Made by a program: the position numbers and the translations under genes. The notes under the pieces were generated by a model, which saw only the letters and a program-made list of their open reading frames with translations, did not search any database and had not been told where the DNA came from. A stretch of 64,000 nucleotides of DNA from an uncultured Anaerolineae bacterium (GTDB lineage: Bacteria > Chloroflexota > Anaerolineae > Anaerolineales > Villigracilaceae). The stretch is from assembly GCA_937120535.1 (NCBI GenBank), contig CAKZJX010000042.1:1-64000 (forward strand), given 5' to 3'. Positions within the stretch are counted from its first letter, which is position 1; each line of letters starts with the position of its first letter. Of this stretch, positions 41,563 to 50,273 are shown piece after piece.

Positions 41563-42876
41563 ATGTCTGCCTCTCCTTCTCCTGAAACTGGCCGTGCTGT
41601 TTTACGTGCTCTGCTTCGCGAACGGTCCTTGCTCGGCCCCTTGCGCGTGTTGGCCAAACATCTGGGCCGCCTGTTCCAGATTCCCCTACCCAGTTTCCAC
41701 CCCTACGTGGTATTTGGCCCCGAAGCAGCTCGCAAAGTGCTGGTCACCGAACGTCACAAATTGCTCTGGCGCAATCCCGACCCGGTCGCCGACTTGTTGC
41801 GTCGCGGTGTGTTGGTGGTAGATGGTGAAGAGCATGATCGTTATCGCATCTTGATGGAACCCGCACTCCATCCTGCTCGTCTTTCTGACTACACGCAAAT
41901 GATGATCGAGAAAACCGATCGGGTCACCGCCCAGTGGCGCGATGGCCAGGTAGTCGACATGCTGGTCGAAGGCCGCAAGATTGCTCTGTTGATCATTCTC
42001 CAAGCCCTGTTTCGCCGCGATGCCTGGGATGACCTGCCCCACATCTGGCATCCTATCTTGAAGGCCATCGAATTCATCTCCCCGGGCCCTTGGATTTTAT
42101 GGCGCACGATACCCCGCCCAGGCTACAAGCGGCCTCTCCGCGAGCTAGACCAATACCTATATTCTATGATTGCCGAGCGCCGGCAGCAGATGCAACGGGC
42201 CGGCCGCCAACCCTTTCCGCTGCTCTCTGGCGCTTCTTCGAGCGGCGACCTTCCATCGGACATGCTCCAACACCTGATCGACGCCGGCCTAGACGACGAC
42301 ACCATCCGCGACCAGATGCTCACCATGCTCATCGCCGGCCACGACACCTCCACCGCCCTCCTAGCCTGGACCTTTGCCCTGCTCGGCCAACATCCCGATG
42401 TCTTCTCTCGGCTGGTCAACGAAGTGCAGAATGTAGAAAAATCACCCCTGCTCGACCAAGTGATCAAAGAAGCCCTACGTTTGCATCCCCCGATTCACAT
42501 CGCCAATCGCTGTGTCGTCGAGCCGATCACCTTTGAGCAGGGCACCGTGCCGGCCGGCGAACGCCTGTTCTTCTCGATCTACCTCACCCACCGCGATCCA
42601 GCAATATGGGACGACCCCGATGCCTTCCACCCCGAGCGCTTTGCCCAGGGGCGCAAGGTCCCGCCGATGAGCTTCGTACCCTTTGGCGGCGGACCACGCG
42701 CCTGCATCGGCTCGGCCTTCGGCCAGGCCGAAGCGCGCATCGTGATCGCCCACCTGCTGCGTCAATTCCACTTTGAACCGATCCAGCCCTATCGCATTCG
42801 ACCTCACATGGGAGCCACCCTAGAACCACGCCCAGGCGTCTACATGCGCGTCCGGCGCCGAAACAAACCCCAATGA
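41563..42876 (+). CDS. Cytochrome P450 (possible carotenoid hydroxylase/ketolase)
   Basis: 437 residues from the ATG after the alpha/beta hydrolase stop. I-helix AGHDTS (258-263), EXXR at 303-306 (EALR), and heme loop FGGGPRACIG with Cys381. Redox partners are not fused. Thermus CYP175A1, a beta-carotene hydroxylase, is likewise encoded among crtB, photolyase and carotenoid regulator genes. The neighbouring lycopene cyclase, overlapping by ATGA, suggests a cyclic carotenoid as substrate here. Assignment to the P450 family is certain, substrate inferred from context. Confidence 0.93.
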   Translation: MSASPSPETGRAVLRALLRERSLLGPLRVLAKHLGRLFQIPLPSFHPYVVFGPEAARKVLVTERHKLLWRNPDPVADLLRRGVLVVDGEEHDRYRILMEPALHPARLSDYTQMMIEKTDRVTAQWRDGQVVDMLVEGRKIALLIILQALFRRDAWDDLPHIWHPILKAIEFISPGPWILWRTIPRPGYKRPLRELDQYLYSMIAERRQQMQRAGRQPFPLLSGASSSGDLPSDMLQHLIDAGLDDDTIRDQMLTMLIAGHDTSTALLAWTFALLGQHPDVFSRLVNEVQNVEKSPLLDQVIKEALRLHPPIHIANRCVVEPITFEQGTVPAGERLFFSIYLTHRDPAIWDDPDAFHPERFAQGRKVPPMSFVPFGGGPRACIGSAFGQAEARIVIAHLLRQFHFEPIQPYRIRPHMGATLEPRPGVYMRVRRRNKPQ

Positions 42877-43667
42877 CCTACTTCGGCTTTCTCCTTCGCT
42901 TCGTTGCGATCCCGATCCTGATCCTGCTCGCCATCACCCTGTGGGAGCTTCGCCATGGCCGGCGAGCACACAGCATGCTTTGCGCTCGCTTTATCTGGGT
43001 CGGCATCCTGGCCCACATCGTCGCGGCCGTCGTCTATACCACTCCGTGGGACAACTACCTGGTCGCCACCGGCGTCTGGTCCTACAACCCTGAGCTGGTT
43101 ACTGGCATCCTGCTGGGATACGTACCCATCGAGGAGTATACCTTCTTCGTCCTAGAAACCCTGCTAGTCGGTCTGTGGTGGTGGTTCCTGGCCCGTCGGC
43201 CTCTTGCCTCCGACCCGCTCTTTCGTCCCTCCACCGCCCTGCGCCTATCGGCGCTAATCGTTCTCTTCGTCTTATGGGCGATTTCCCTGTACCTGTTCTT
43301 CTTCGGCGCTCCTTCCTGGAACTACCTCTCCATCACCCTGGCCTGGGCCTTGCCGGCCATCTTTCCCCAAGTGCTCTACGGCGCCGACCTGCTCTGGCGT
43401 CACCGCCGGCTGGTTCTTGCGTCCATCCTGGTTCCTGGTGTCTACCTTTCTCTGACGGACATCGTCGCCCTCACCCAAACCACCTGGTCCATTTCCAAAG
43501 AACAAACCACCGGCATCCTGTTCTTCGGCATTCTTCCTTTGGAAGAAATCGTGTTCTTCTTCATCACCAGCACTCTGATCACCTTTGGCATGACGCTTTC
43601 TCTCTCAGAACAAGGTCAAGCGCGCTTTCGCGCCTGGAAAGCCCGTGGTTATCGAGGGATACCATGA
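42873..43667 (+). CDS. Lycopene cyclase, CrtYc-CrtYd fusion type
   Basis: 264 residues with about seven membrane segments in two similar halves. Each half carries the cyclase motif PXEE: VPIEEYTFFVLE (about 88-99) and LPLEEIVFFFITS (about 219-231). VVYTTPWDNYLVATGVW is the family's first-half signature. The fused form matches carotenoid cyclases of the CrtYcd type of archaea, actinobacteria and fungi. It should make beta rings from lycopene. It overlaps the P450 stop and the PPOX start by ATGA, so all three are co-translated. Confidence 0.92.
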   Translation: MTYFGFLLRFVAIPILILLAITLWELRHGRRAHSMLCARFIWVGILAHIVAAVVYTTPWDNYLVATGVWSYNPELVTGILLGYVPIEEYTFFVLETLLVGLWWWFLARRPLASDPLFRPSTALRLSALIVLFVLWAISLYLFFFGAPSWNYLSITLAWALPAIFPQVLYGADLLWRHRRLVLASILVPGVYLSLTDIVALTQTTWSISKEQTTGILFFGILPLEEIVFFFITSTLITFGMTLSLSEQGQARFRAWKARGYRGIP

Positions 43668-44041
43668 CCGATCTAGCTGAACGTCTGAAACGGCATCGCT
43701 ACATCAACCTAGAAACCTTCCGCAAAAACGGACAAGGGGGGCGCACCCCGGTCTGGTTTGTGATCGACGGAGATACACTCTGGGTGTGGACCCAGGCCAA
43801 CTCGGGAAAAGTAAAGCGCATTCGCCGCAACGGAGGCGTGCGCATCGCCCCATGCACCGCTTCTGGCGAACTGCTTGGCGATTGGATGAACGCACATGCG
43901 ACCGAAGAAAACACCCCAGAGGCAATGCGTGCTCTAGAGAAGCGCTTTCACGCCCGATATGGGCTGATGTTTCACTTGCTGAACTTCTTGGGAAAGCTGC
44001 GCGGCGCCCTCTACACCGGCCTACGCATTCGTCTGCAGTGA
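43664..44041 (+). CDS. PPOX-class/F420-type flavin-binding protein
   Basis: 125 residues from ATG overlapping the cyclase stop. It belongs to the split-barrel flavin- or F420-binding group: TPVWFVIDGDTLWVWTQANSGKVKRIRRNGGVRIAPCTASGELLG is the typical beta-barrel core. Members reduce unsaturated compounds or bind heme or biliverdin. As the last gene of the island it could saturate or desaturate a carotenoid or quinone. Its 3' end overlaps the convergent NUDIX gene by 21 nt. Confidence 0.85.
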   Translation: MTDLAERLKRHRYINLETFRKNGQGGRTPVWFVIDGDTLWVWTQANSGKVKRIRRNGGVRIAPCTASGELLGDWMNAHATEENTPEAMRALEKRFHARYGLMFHLLNFLGKLRGALYTGLRIRLQ

Positions 44042-44542
44042 ACCATCGGCGAAGATCAGGCGCAGACGCCCGGCCTGATCGTAGAACGATCGGGCCGAAA
44101 AAGGCGGATCCGCCGGCCCCAGACGCCGTACCCGCTCCAACAGCGGTTCCACATCCTCGACCAGGGGCCGGCTTGCCAGTTCCGCAAAGGGCACCCACTC
44201 TGGCGTTCCCTCGCTTCCTGCCCGCGGCTCCCCATTCGGACACGTGCCGACAAACACGTACAGCCCTACACCGATCGTCTCCTCGGCGTCCACAATCACC
44301 GTGCCAGCCAGACGCAGGTCGGCCCGCAGGCCGGTTTCCTCTTCGAGTTCCCGATAAGCCGCCGAGAGCACGTCCTCGCCGCGTTCCACGTGTCCCCCGA
44401 TTCCGTTATAGCGATTGGCCCATGAGCGCTTGTGCGGTGCTCCCTTGAGCAGCAACACCTCATCTTCGCGCAACACGAAGATCAACACGCGCGGGACTAG
44501 CAAATATCGTCCGTGCACGATGCCTTGATCAGTTTGAGGCAT
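44021..44542 (-). CDS. NUDIX hydrolase
   Basis: 173 residues if started at the ATG at 44542; an upstream ATG (44608) adds 22 residues without a ribosome site. The Nudix box GX5EX7REUXEEXGU is seen in GGHVERGEDVLSAAYRELEEETGL (about 49-72). It removes nucleoside diphosphate derivatives such as oxidised nucleotides; MutT-like 8-oxo-dGTP clean-up is possible. It is convergent with the carotenoid island, with overlapping 3' ends. Confidence 0.9.
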   Translation of the reverse strand: MPQTDQGIVHGRYLLVPRVLIFVLREDEVLLLKGAPHKRSWANRYNGIGGHVERGEDVLSAAYRELEEETGLRADLRLAGTVIVDAEETIGVGLYVFVGTCPNGEPRAGSEGTPEWVPFAELASRPLVEDVEPLLERVRRLGPADPPFSARSFYDQAGRLRLIFADGSLQTNA

Positions 44543-44664
44543 AGATCGCTTAGGACAAAGATCGACACCCAAAGCCGGCCCGACACGGCTCCGCCATGTC
44601 ACAGCCACTTCAAAGAACGCGCCCGGCCGGCCCGAGCTGGCCCCATCACCTGCTGCGGGCGCGG

Positions 44665-45030
44665 CTACAACAACCCTACCTTCTTCAAAGTCGACTCCAA
44701 AACATCAAAGTTGACCGGCTTGATCAACACTGTGTTGGCCCCGCCATGCAACATCCGCCGGCGCGTCTCCGGCTGATCATCCGAAGTGATCACGATCACC
44801 GGCACCGAAAGCAGGCGCGGCTCGCGCCGCAAAAAGGCCAAGATCTCACCGCCGTCTATGCCGGGCATGTTAATGTCGAGCAAAACCACCCGAGGGGTTA
44901 TGATGCTTAGCAACGAGATGGCTGGGCCGGCGCCGTAGGCAACCTGCGCCGATAAACCCAACAATTCAAGCATGTTTTGTAAGGCATCTGCCGTCTGGCG
45001 GTTATCGTCAATCACCAAAGCATCAGACAT
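44665..45030 (-). CDS. Single-domain response regulator
   Basis: 121 residues, only a receiver domain. Acidic pair Asp8-Asp9 (VIDDN), phosphoacceptor Asp in VLLDINMPG (about 52), conserved Thr/Ser in VIVITSDD and Lys in VLIKPVN. There is no output domain and no kinase nearby. It starts 8 nt inside the 3' end of the MoeA-fusion gene, so is translationally coupled to it, an unusual partner for a receiver protein. Confidence 0.9.
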   Translation of the reverse strand: MSDALVIDDNRQTADALQNMLELLGLSAQVAYGAGPAISLLSIITPRVVLLDINMPGIDGGEILAFLRREPRLLSVPVIVITSDDQPETRRRMLHGGANTVLIKPVNFDVLESTLKKVGLL

Positions 45031-47026
45031 GTTGATTCTCCAAGATCAAGGTGCCCATTTGACGAACATCATAGCCGGGCAGGGCCGCCACAGCCTGACG
45101 AAAGGCAGCACTGCCGACCACCTCAAACAACGGCTCCAACAGCCGGCTCTGGGCGTGCTCCATCGGGATCACCAGGTCGTAGCGCTCGTGAAAGAGCGGG
45201 ATAAAATCCAAGCCCAACGCCTGCGCAGCAGCCGGAATGCCCAACCCACAATCAGCGCGCCCGGAAGCCACGGCAGCGGCTACGCCCAAGTGGGTATACT
45301 CCTCCTGATTGTAGCCCCGAATGAGAGATGGGTCTATCCCCAGTAAGTTCAAATGATAATCCAACAAGACGCGCGTCCCAGCCCCGCGCTGGCGGTTGAC
45401 GAAGCGCACTTCCGGCCGAATCAGGTCATTCAGACCGTAAATGTTCTTCGGATTGCCAGGTGCTACCATCAAGCCCTGTTCCCGATGGACCAGGACCATC
45501 AAGCGCAGTGGCACGCCGGGCAAATACTGGCGCAGGGCGGCTAGGTTGTACTCGCCTGTCGCTGGGTCGAGAAGGTGCGAGCCGGCCAGATGAGCTTCGC
45601 CGCGCCGCAAGGCCACCAAGCCCCCTTGTGAGCCTACGTTAGACGAAACAAACCGTCGGTCGCGCTCGGCCAAGAACTGAGCCATCAGGTCCAGGATCAC
45701 ATCATGTGAACCGATGCAGAAGATCGTGCGCTCCAAGTCGTGGGGCTGGCAGAGCAGCCGCACGCGCACTTGTTGGCCGGCCTCGGCGCCCTGCACACCG
45801 CGCGGCAGAATCAACAGCCCATCAGCCCTCACCAACGAAGTGATCACCCCAGCCCCGCGCGAGAGCGGCGCAGCCAACACCTTCTCACCCACTCGGCCCA
45901 CCACCACTCGCACAAAGTCATCGTCGCCGGCCGGGGAGACGATCTTACGGGTCAAGGTTGCCTCTACTTCAGGAAGCTGCCGCGGGCGACGGCCTAACCA
46001 ACGGGCCAACAACGGCTCCACAAAGATCTCTACCGTGAGCGCCGCCGAAACCGGATACCCCGGCACCCCAATGATGGGCACGAGCGATGGGCCTCCATCC
46101 TCGGTCTGCGCATCGGCCGGGCGGCGGATCAAACCCAAGATCACCGGATGTCCTGGGCGAATCGCCACCCCGTGCACCAGCAGGGTGCCCAAGGCTTCCA
46201 CCACACGAGCCGAAAAATCTTCGGATCCGGCCGAGGAGCCGGCGTTGAGCAGGATCAAGTCGTGTTCGCGGGCGGCCTCGCGCACCCGATCGCACAGAGC
46301 TGCAAAATCATCGGGCGTGATTGGGAAGCGCGTCGGCTCACCCCCCATCGCCTGCACCTGGGCGGCCATCACCAACGAATTGTACTCCACGATGTCGCCA
46401 GGTTTGAGCTCGCTGCCGATGGGCGCCAGTTCGGTCCCCGTGGGGAGGATGGCGACCCGGGGCCGGCGCGCCACGCGCAGGGTCGCGTGACCCGAGGCGG
46501 CGATGGCGCCCAGATCGACCGGACGGAGGAGATGCCCGGCCGGCAGGACCAGCTGCGTCGCCACGATGTCTTCCCCTAACGGTCGAACATTCGACCACGG
46601 CGGCACTGCAGCTCGAATTCGGATGAACGCCGGGTGGCGGACTTCCGAAGTCAGCCGCCCTTCGGCGTCCAGCAACTCGACGTGCTCGATAGGGATCACA
46701 GCGTTGGCCCACAAGGGAAGCGGATCGCCGGTATCCACGTAATTCGCTTGAGGGGCAGCTGGGTCCAGGCGCAGGGTGATCGGCGAGGTCGGACCGGCGC
46801 CCTCCGCATCTTCGGAGCGCACTGCAAAACCGTCCATGGCCGCAGCATGATAGTGGGGGGAGGAGATGCGCGCCCAGATCGGCTCGGCCGTCACCCGATT
46901 CAGAGCCTGCTCGTCTAGAGGAACGGTCTCGACACCGAGCACCCTCCAGAGACCGGCTTCCGCAAGGGCGCGTTGAAATCGCTCTTGTGCGGTGGAGAGG
47001 GGAATATCGTTCAGGTAAACAGACAT
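45023..47026 (-). CDS. moeA: Molybdopterin molybdotransferase MoeA fused to a periplasmic-binding-like domain
   Basis: 667 residues from the ATG at 47026, which directly follows a TATATT box. Residues 1-410 are MoeA: HYHAAAMDGFAV (about 49-60), VDTGDPLP, GAIAASGHATLRV, LPTGTELAP, NAGSSAGSEDF and GVPGYPVSA. After about 430 comes a LysR-substrate/PBP-like domain with FCIGSHDVILDLMAQFL, GSQGGLVALRRGEAHLAGSHLLDP, NRQRGAGTRVLLDY and GRADCGLGIPAAA. Such MoeA-PBP fusions are known in some bacteria and archaea. The C-terminal part could sense molybdate or a cofactor form. The enzyme inserts Mo into molybdopterin, which the hydroxylase at 3.4-7.4 kb needs. Confidence 0.92.
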   Translation of the reverse strand: MSVYLNDIPLSTAQERFQRALAEAGLWRVLGVETVPLDEQALNRVTAEPIWARISSPHYHAAAMDGFAVRSEDAEGAGPTSPITLRLDPAAPQANYVDTGDPLPLWANAVIPIEHVELLDAEGRLTSEVRHPAFIRIRAAVPPWSNVRPLGEDIVATQLVLPAGHLLRPVDLGAIAASGHATLRVARRPRVAILPTGTELAPIGSELKPGDIVEYNSLVMAAQVQAMGGEPTRFPITPDDFAALCDRVREAAREHDLILLNAGSSAGSEDFSARVVEALGTLLVHGVAIRPGHPVILGLIRRPADAQTEDGGPSLVPIIGVPGYPVSAALTVEIFVEPLLARWLGRRPRQLPEVEATLTRKIVSPAGDDDFVRVVVGRVGEKVLAAPLSRGAGVITSLVRADGLLILPRGVQGAEAGQQVRVRLLCQPHDLERTIFCIGSHDVILDLMAQFLAERDRRFVSSNVGSQGGLVALRRGEAHLAGSHLLDPATGEYNLAALRQYLPGVPLRLMVLVHREQGLMVAPGNPKNIYGLNDLIRPEVRFVNRQRGAGTRVLLDYHLNLLGIDPSLIRGYNQEEYTHLGVAAAVASGRADCGLGIPAAAQALGLDFIPLFHERYDLVIPMEHAQSRLLEPLFEVVGSAAFRQAVAALPGYDVRQMGTLILENQHV

Positions 47027-47050
47027 GACAAAAATATACCATAGTGAGAG

Positions 47051-47056
47051 TATAAT
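47051..47056 (+). promoter_or_regulatory. tnaA -10 box
   Basis: TATAAT at 47051-47056, 33 nt before the ATG at 47090, which has GGAGG at 47082-47086. A -35 match is weak. There is no room for a TnaC-type leader peptide as found in E. coli. Confidence 0.6.
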
Positions 47057-47089
47057 CGTCACGAACTCCTACGAAATTTATGGAGGCCT

Positions 47090-48466
47090 ATGCTCACCTA
47101 TCCTCCTGAGCCCTTCCGGATCAAGGTCATCGAACCGATCCGCCTGATCCCGCGCCAGGCGCGTGAGCGCGTGCTGCGCGAGGCCGGCTATAATATCTTT
47201 TCCCTGAAGGCCGAAGATATTTTCATCGATCTCCTGACCGACTCTGGCACTGGCGCCATGAGCCACGACCAATGGGCAGCACTGATGCGCGGCGATGAAT
47301 CCTACGCCGGCGCTCGCTCCTTCCATCGCCTAAAGGAAGCGGTGGAAGACATTTTTGGCTTTCGCTATTTCGTCCCCACCCATCAGGGACGGGCAGCCGA
47401 GAATATCTTAAGCGCCGTGTTGGTCAAGCCAGGCATGTACGTGCCCAGCAACATGCACTTCGACACCACGGACGCCAACATCCGCGCCCGAGGCGGTCAT
47501 CCAACCAACCTGGTGATCGACGAGGCCTTCGACCCGGCCAACCCCCATCCGTTCAAGGGAAACATGGACCTGGCCAAGCTCAAGGCGTTCATCGAGAGTG
47601 TCGGGCCGGAGCGCATCCCGTTTGGGATGATCACCGTCACCAACAATGCCGGCGGCGGGCAACCAGTCTCGATGGCCAACCTGAAGGCGGTTGCTGAAAC
47701 TTATCACTCGTATGGCATTCCGTTTTTTATTGACGCTGCCCGCTACGCAGAGAATTGCTATTTCATCAAGTTGCGCGAACCAGGGTATGCCGACAAATCT
47801 ACCCTGGAGATCGCTCGCGAGATGTTCTCGCTGGCCGATGGAATGTGTATGTCGGCCAAGAAGGACGCCATTGTCAACATCGGCGGGCTGCTATGTATGA
47901 ACGATGAAAAGTTGTTCGAAAAGGTGAAGAACGAATTAATCTTACGCGAAGGCTTTCCCACCTATGGCGGCCTGGCCGGCCGCGACCTGGACGCCATGGC
48001 GGTGGGACTCTACGAAGGGTTAGACGAAGCCTACCTGGCCTATCGCCTGAGCCAAACCAGCTACCTGGCCGAACGGCTGAACGAGTTAGGCATTCCCACC
48101 GTTCAACCACCCGGCGGCCATGCCGTGTACGTGGATGTATTCGGCGTGTTGCCGCACATCCCCCAGAGCGAGTTTCCCGGTCAGGCGCTCACTGTGGAAC
48201 TTTATCGTGAGGGAGGGATCCGTGGCTGCGAGATCGGTTCGGTGATGTTTGCCCGACCAGATCCGGATAGCGGTCAGATGATCTATCCGAAATTGGAGCT
48301 GGTGCGCTTGGCCATCCCACGCCGAACCTATACTCAGAGCCACCTGGATTATGTGACAGAGACCCTGGCGCAGATCAAAGAACGGGCCAGTGAGATTCGC
48401 GGTTATCGCTTTGTTTATGCGCCGGAGTTGCTGCGCCACTTCACGGCCCGCTTTGAACCGCTATGA
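47090..48466 (+). CDS. tnaA: Tryptophanase
   Basis: 458 residues of the PLP beta-eliminating lyase family. [13 protein letters not shown] (46-58), [38 protein letters not shown] and [17 protein letters not shown], with the Schiff-base Lys at 257 or 258. It shares [16 protein letters not shown] with E. coli TnaA (AVEIGS). Tyrosine phenol-lyases have MERG there, with an arginine that binds the phenol, so tryptophanase is preferred. It cleaves Trp to indole, pyruvate and ammonia. It is divergent from moeA and followed 53 nt later by the XdhC gene. Indole or its products might be hydroxylase substrates, but this is speculative. Confidence 0.88.
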   Translation: MLTYPPEPFRIKVIEPIRLIPRQARERVLREAGYNIFSLKAEDIFIDLLTDSGTGAMSHDQWAALMRGDESYAGARSFHRLKEAVEDIFGFRYFVPTHQGRAAENILSAVLVKPGMYVPSNMHFDTTDANIRARGGHPTNLVIDEAFDPANPHPFKGNMDLAKLKAFIESVGPERIPFGMITVTNNAGGGQPVSMANLKAVAETYHSYGIPFFIDAARYAENCYFIKLREPGYADKSTLEIAREMFSLADGMCMSAKKDAIVNIGGLLCMNDEKLFEKVKNELILREGFPTYGGLAGRDLDAMAVGLYEGLDEAYLAYRLSQTSYLAERLNELGIPTVQPPGGHAVYVDVFGVLPHIPQSEFPGQALTVELYREGGIRGCEIGSVMFARPDPDSGQMIYPKLELVRLAIPRRTYTQSHLDYVTETLAQIKERASEIRGYRFVYAPELLRHFTARFEPL

Positions 48467-48519
48467 GATGTTCGGGTGTTCTGACAATGAGAATGTTTAG
48501 CGTTTCTGGATAATGGACG

Positions 48520-49326
48520 ATGAACAAGATTTATCAATCTTTGGCCGAAGTTGAAGCCAAACAAGAAACGGCAGCGTTGTGCACGGTGATCAAAAGCGAA
48601 GGTTCCACGCCGCGCCATGTGGGCAGCAAGATGCTGGTCTATCCCGATGGGCGCTTCGTGGGAACGGTCGGCGGCGGGGAGCTAGAATATCGGGTGATTA
48701 ACGAAGCCCGCCAAGCCATGCTGGATGGCCGGCCGCGCTTGTTACACTACAACATGTCCGATCCTTCACGCGGCGACCCGGGCGTGTGCGGCGGACAATT
48801 GGAGATTTTTGTGGAACCGATCCTTCCCCCTCCCACTGTTCTCGTGATCGGCATGGGTCATGTGGGCAAAGCGGTAGCGCATCTAGCCAAGTGGCTGGGC
48901 TTCCGAGTGGCAGTAAGCGACGATCGTCCCGAGTTCTGCACACCGGAAAATGTCCCCGAAGCCGATGCCTACTATCCGGTCCCGATGGCCGAGTTGCCCA
49001 AGCATGCCCCCATCAACCATCAGACCTACCTGGTGCTCACTACGCGCGGGGCGAACGTGGATATAGCCGGCTTGGCGTCCCTGCTAGATACCCAGGCAGC
49101 CTACATCGGCGTGATCGGCTCCAAACGCCGCTGGCTGCAAACCGCCAAAGCGCTGAAGAGCCAGGGCGTGCCAGAAGAAAAGCTGGCCCGCGTCCACTCC
49201 CCGATTGGAATCGAATTGCAAGCCGAAACCCCAGAAGAGATTGCCGTCAGCATCCTAGCCGAAATCCTGATGATCCGCAATCGCAGCACCGGAAAGATGA
49301 TGAGCGAAAAAGTCCGATTGGAATAG
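48520..49326 (+). CDS. xdhC: XdhC/CoxI-family molybdenum hydroxylase maturation factor
   Basis: 268 residues. N-terminal XdhC/CoxI region with CTVIKSEGSTPRHVGSKMLVYPDGRFVGTVGGGELE (about 21-55), and a C-terminal Rossmann domain with VLVIGMGHVGKAVAHLAKWLGFRVAVSDDR (about 107-136) and YIGVIGSKRRW. Members help load sulfurated molybdenum cofactor into hydroxylases. It is separated from the hydroxylase operon at 1.5-8 kb but is its natural helper, along with YqeB and SelD. It follows tnaA on the same strand. Confidence 0.93.
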   Translation: MNKIYQSLAEVEAKQETAALCTVIKSEGSTPRHVGSKMLVYPDGRFVGTVGGGELEYRVINEARQAMLDGRPRLLHYNMSDPSRGDPGVCGGQLEIFVEPILPPPTVLVIGMGHVGKAVAHLAKWLGFRVAVSDDRPEFCTPENVPEADAYYPVPMAELPKHAPINHQTYLVLTTRGANVDIAGLASLLDTQAAYIGVIGSKRRWLQTAKALKSQGVPEEKLARVHSPIGIELQAETPEEIAVSILAEILMIRNRSTGKMMSEKVRLE

Positions 49327-49354
49327 ACGAGTGCTTCCTCACGAAAGGCAGGCC

Positions 49355-50251
49355 ATGCCACCGGTCGAGATCAATGTTGACGCTTTGTACAATGCCCTGA
49401 TCGACGAAATCGCCAAAGCGCTCAACGTGCCCCGAACCAAGGGTGTGATGAGCATGTTGCACGCCTTGTTCGGCCGGGCCGCCCGACGCTTCGTCGAACT
49501 GAGCGCCCAGCTGGACCGAATGGTCGCTCAATCTGGATCGGCGGCTGCGGCTCGATGGGCCCTGCAATACTTTGTCAAAGGACACACTGCACGCGGCGCG
49601 GAGAACATCCCCGACCAGGGGCCGTTGGTGATCGCAGCCAATCACCCGGCCTCGGTGGACTCGCTGGTGATCTCGGCCTATGTGGAACGTCCTGACTATA
49701 AGATCATCATCGGCGACATTCCCTTCTTTCAGAATCTGCCCAACCTCAGCCGGCACGCCATCTTTGCTGCTCACCCTCGCCATCTCCACAAGCGAATGCT
49801 GGTGATCCGTGAGAGCATTCGTCATCTGCAGCACGGTGGTGCGTTGCTGATCTTTCCGCGCGGAGGCATTGAAGCCGACCCGGAGTTCATGTCTGACGCC
49901 GACTCGGAATTCAACCGCTGGTCGCGCAGCCTGGAGATCTTTCTCAAACACGTTCCCCAGACACAGGTTCTGGTCACCATGGTCAGTGGGGTGATCCATC
50001 CTAAAGCCATGAAACATCCTCTCACCTGGTTTCGTCGCGCCCGACCTGACCGCCAACGATTGGCATTCATCTACCAGATGATGCGCCAGATTTTGAGTGG
50101 ACGAGAGCTGTTCGGGCTGATGCCGCGCGTCACCTTCGGCGAACTTCTCGAAGGTCCATCGGCTTGCTCGTTGGTCGCCGTTCACGCCGCCGCCCAACGC
50201 ACGTTGGCCCATCACATGTCCTGGAAGGCCGAAATCAGAAACGACTCATAG
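49355..50251 (+). CDS. PlsC-like lysophospholipid acyltransferase family protein
   Basis: 298 residues from ATG 49355, after AAAGGCAGGCC; a GTG at 49331 is less likely. An N-terminal helical part of about 75 residues precedes the acyltransferase core. HX4D appears in ANHPASVDSLV (about 100-110) and the second motif in IFPRGGIEAD (about 166-175). It should transfer fatty acyl groups to a lysolipid or other acceptor at the membrane. It is 28 nt after xdhC, but a functional link is not evident. Confidence 0.87.
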   Translation: MPPVEINVDALYNALIDEIAKALNVPRTKGVMSMLHALFGRAARRFVELSAQLDRMVAQSGSAAAARWALQYFVKGHTARGAENIPDQGPLVIAANHPASVDSLVISAYVERPDYKIIIGDIPFFQNLPNLSRHAIFAAHPRHLHKRMLVIRESIRHLQHGGALLIFPRGGIEADPEFMSDADSEFNRWSRSLEIFLKHVPQTQVLVTMVSGVIHPKAMKHPLTWFRRARPDRQRLAFIYQMMRQILSGRELFGLMPRVTFGELLEGPSACSLVAVHAAAQRTLAHHMSWKAEIRNDS

Positions 50252-50273
50252 TTGAAGGATATCAGGCGCGCCG

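Noticed and set aside
47090-48466. Tyrosine phenol-lyase assignment
   Set aside because: The EIGS motif and other segments follow tryptophanase, and the phenol-binding arginine of tyrosine phenol-lyase is absent.
49247-50215. 322-residue minus-strand ORF opposite the acyltransferase
   Set aside because: Shadow of the PlsC-like gene, with no recognisable motif.
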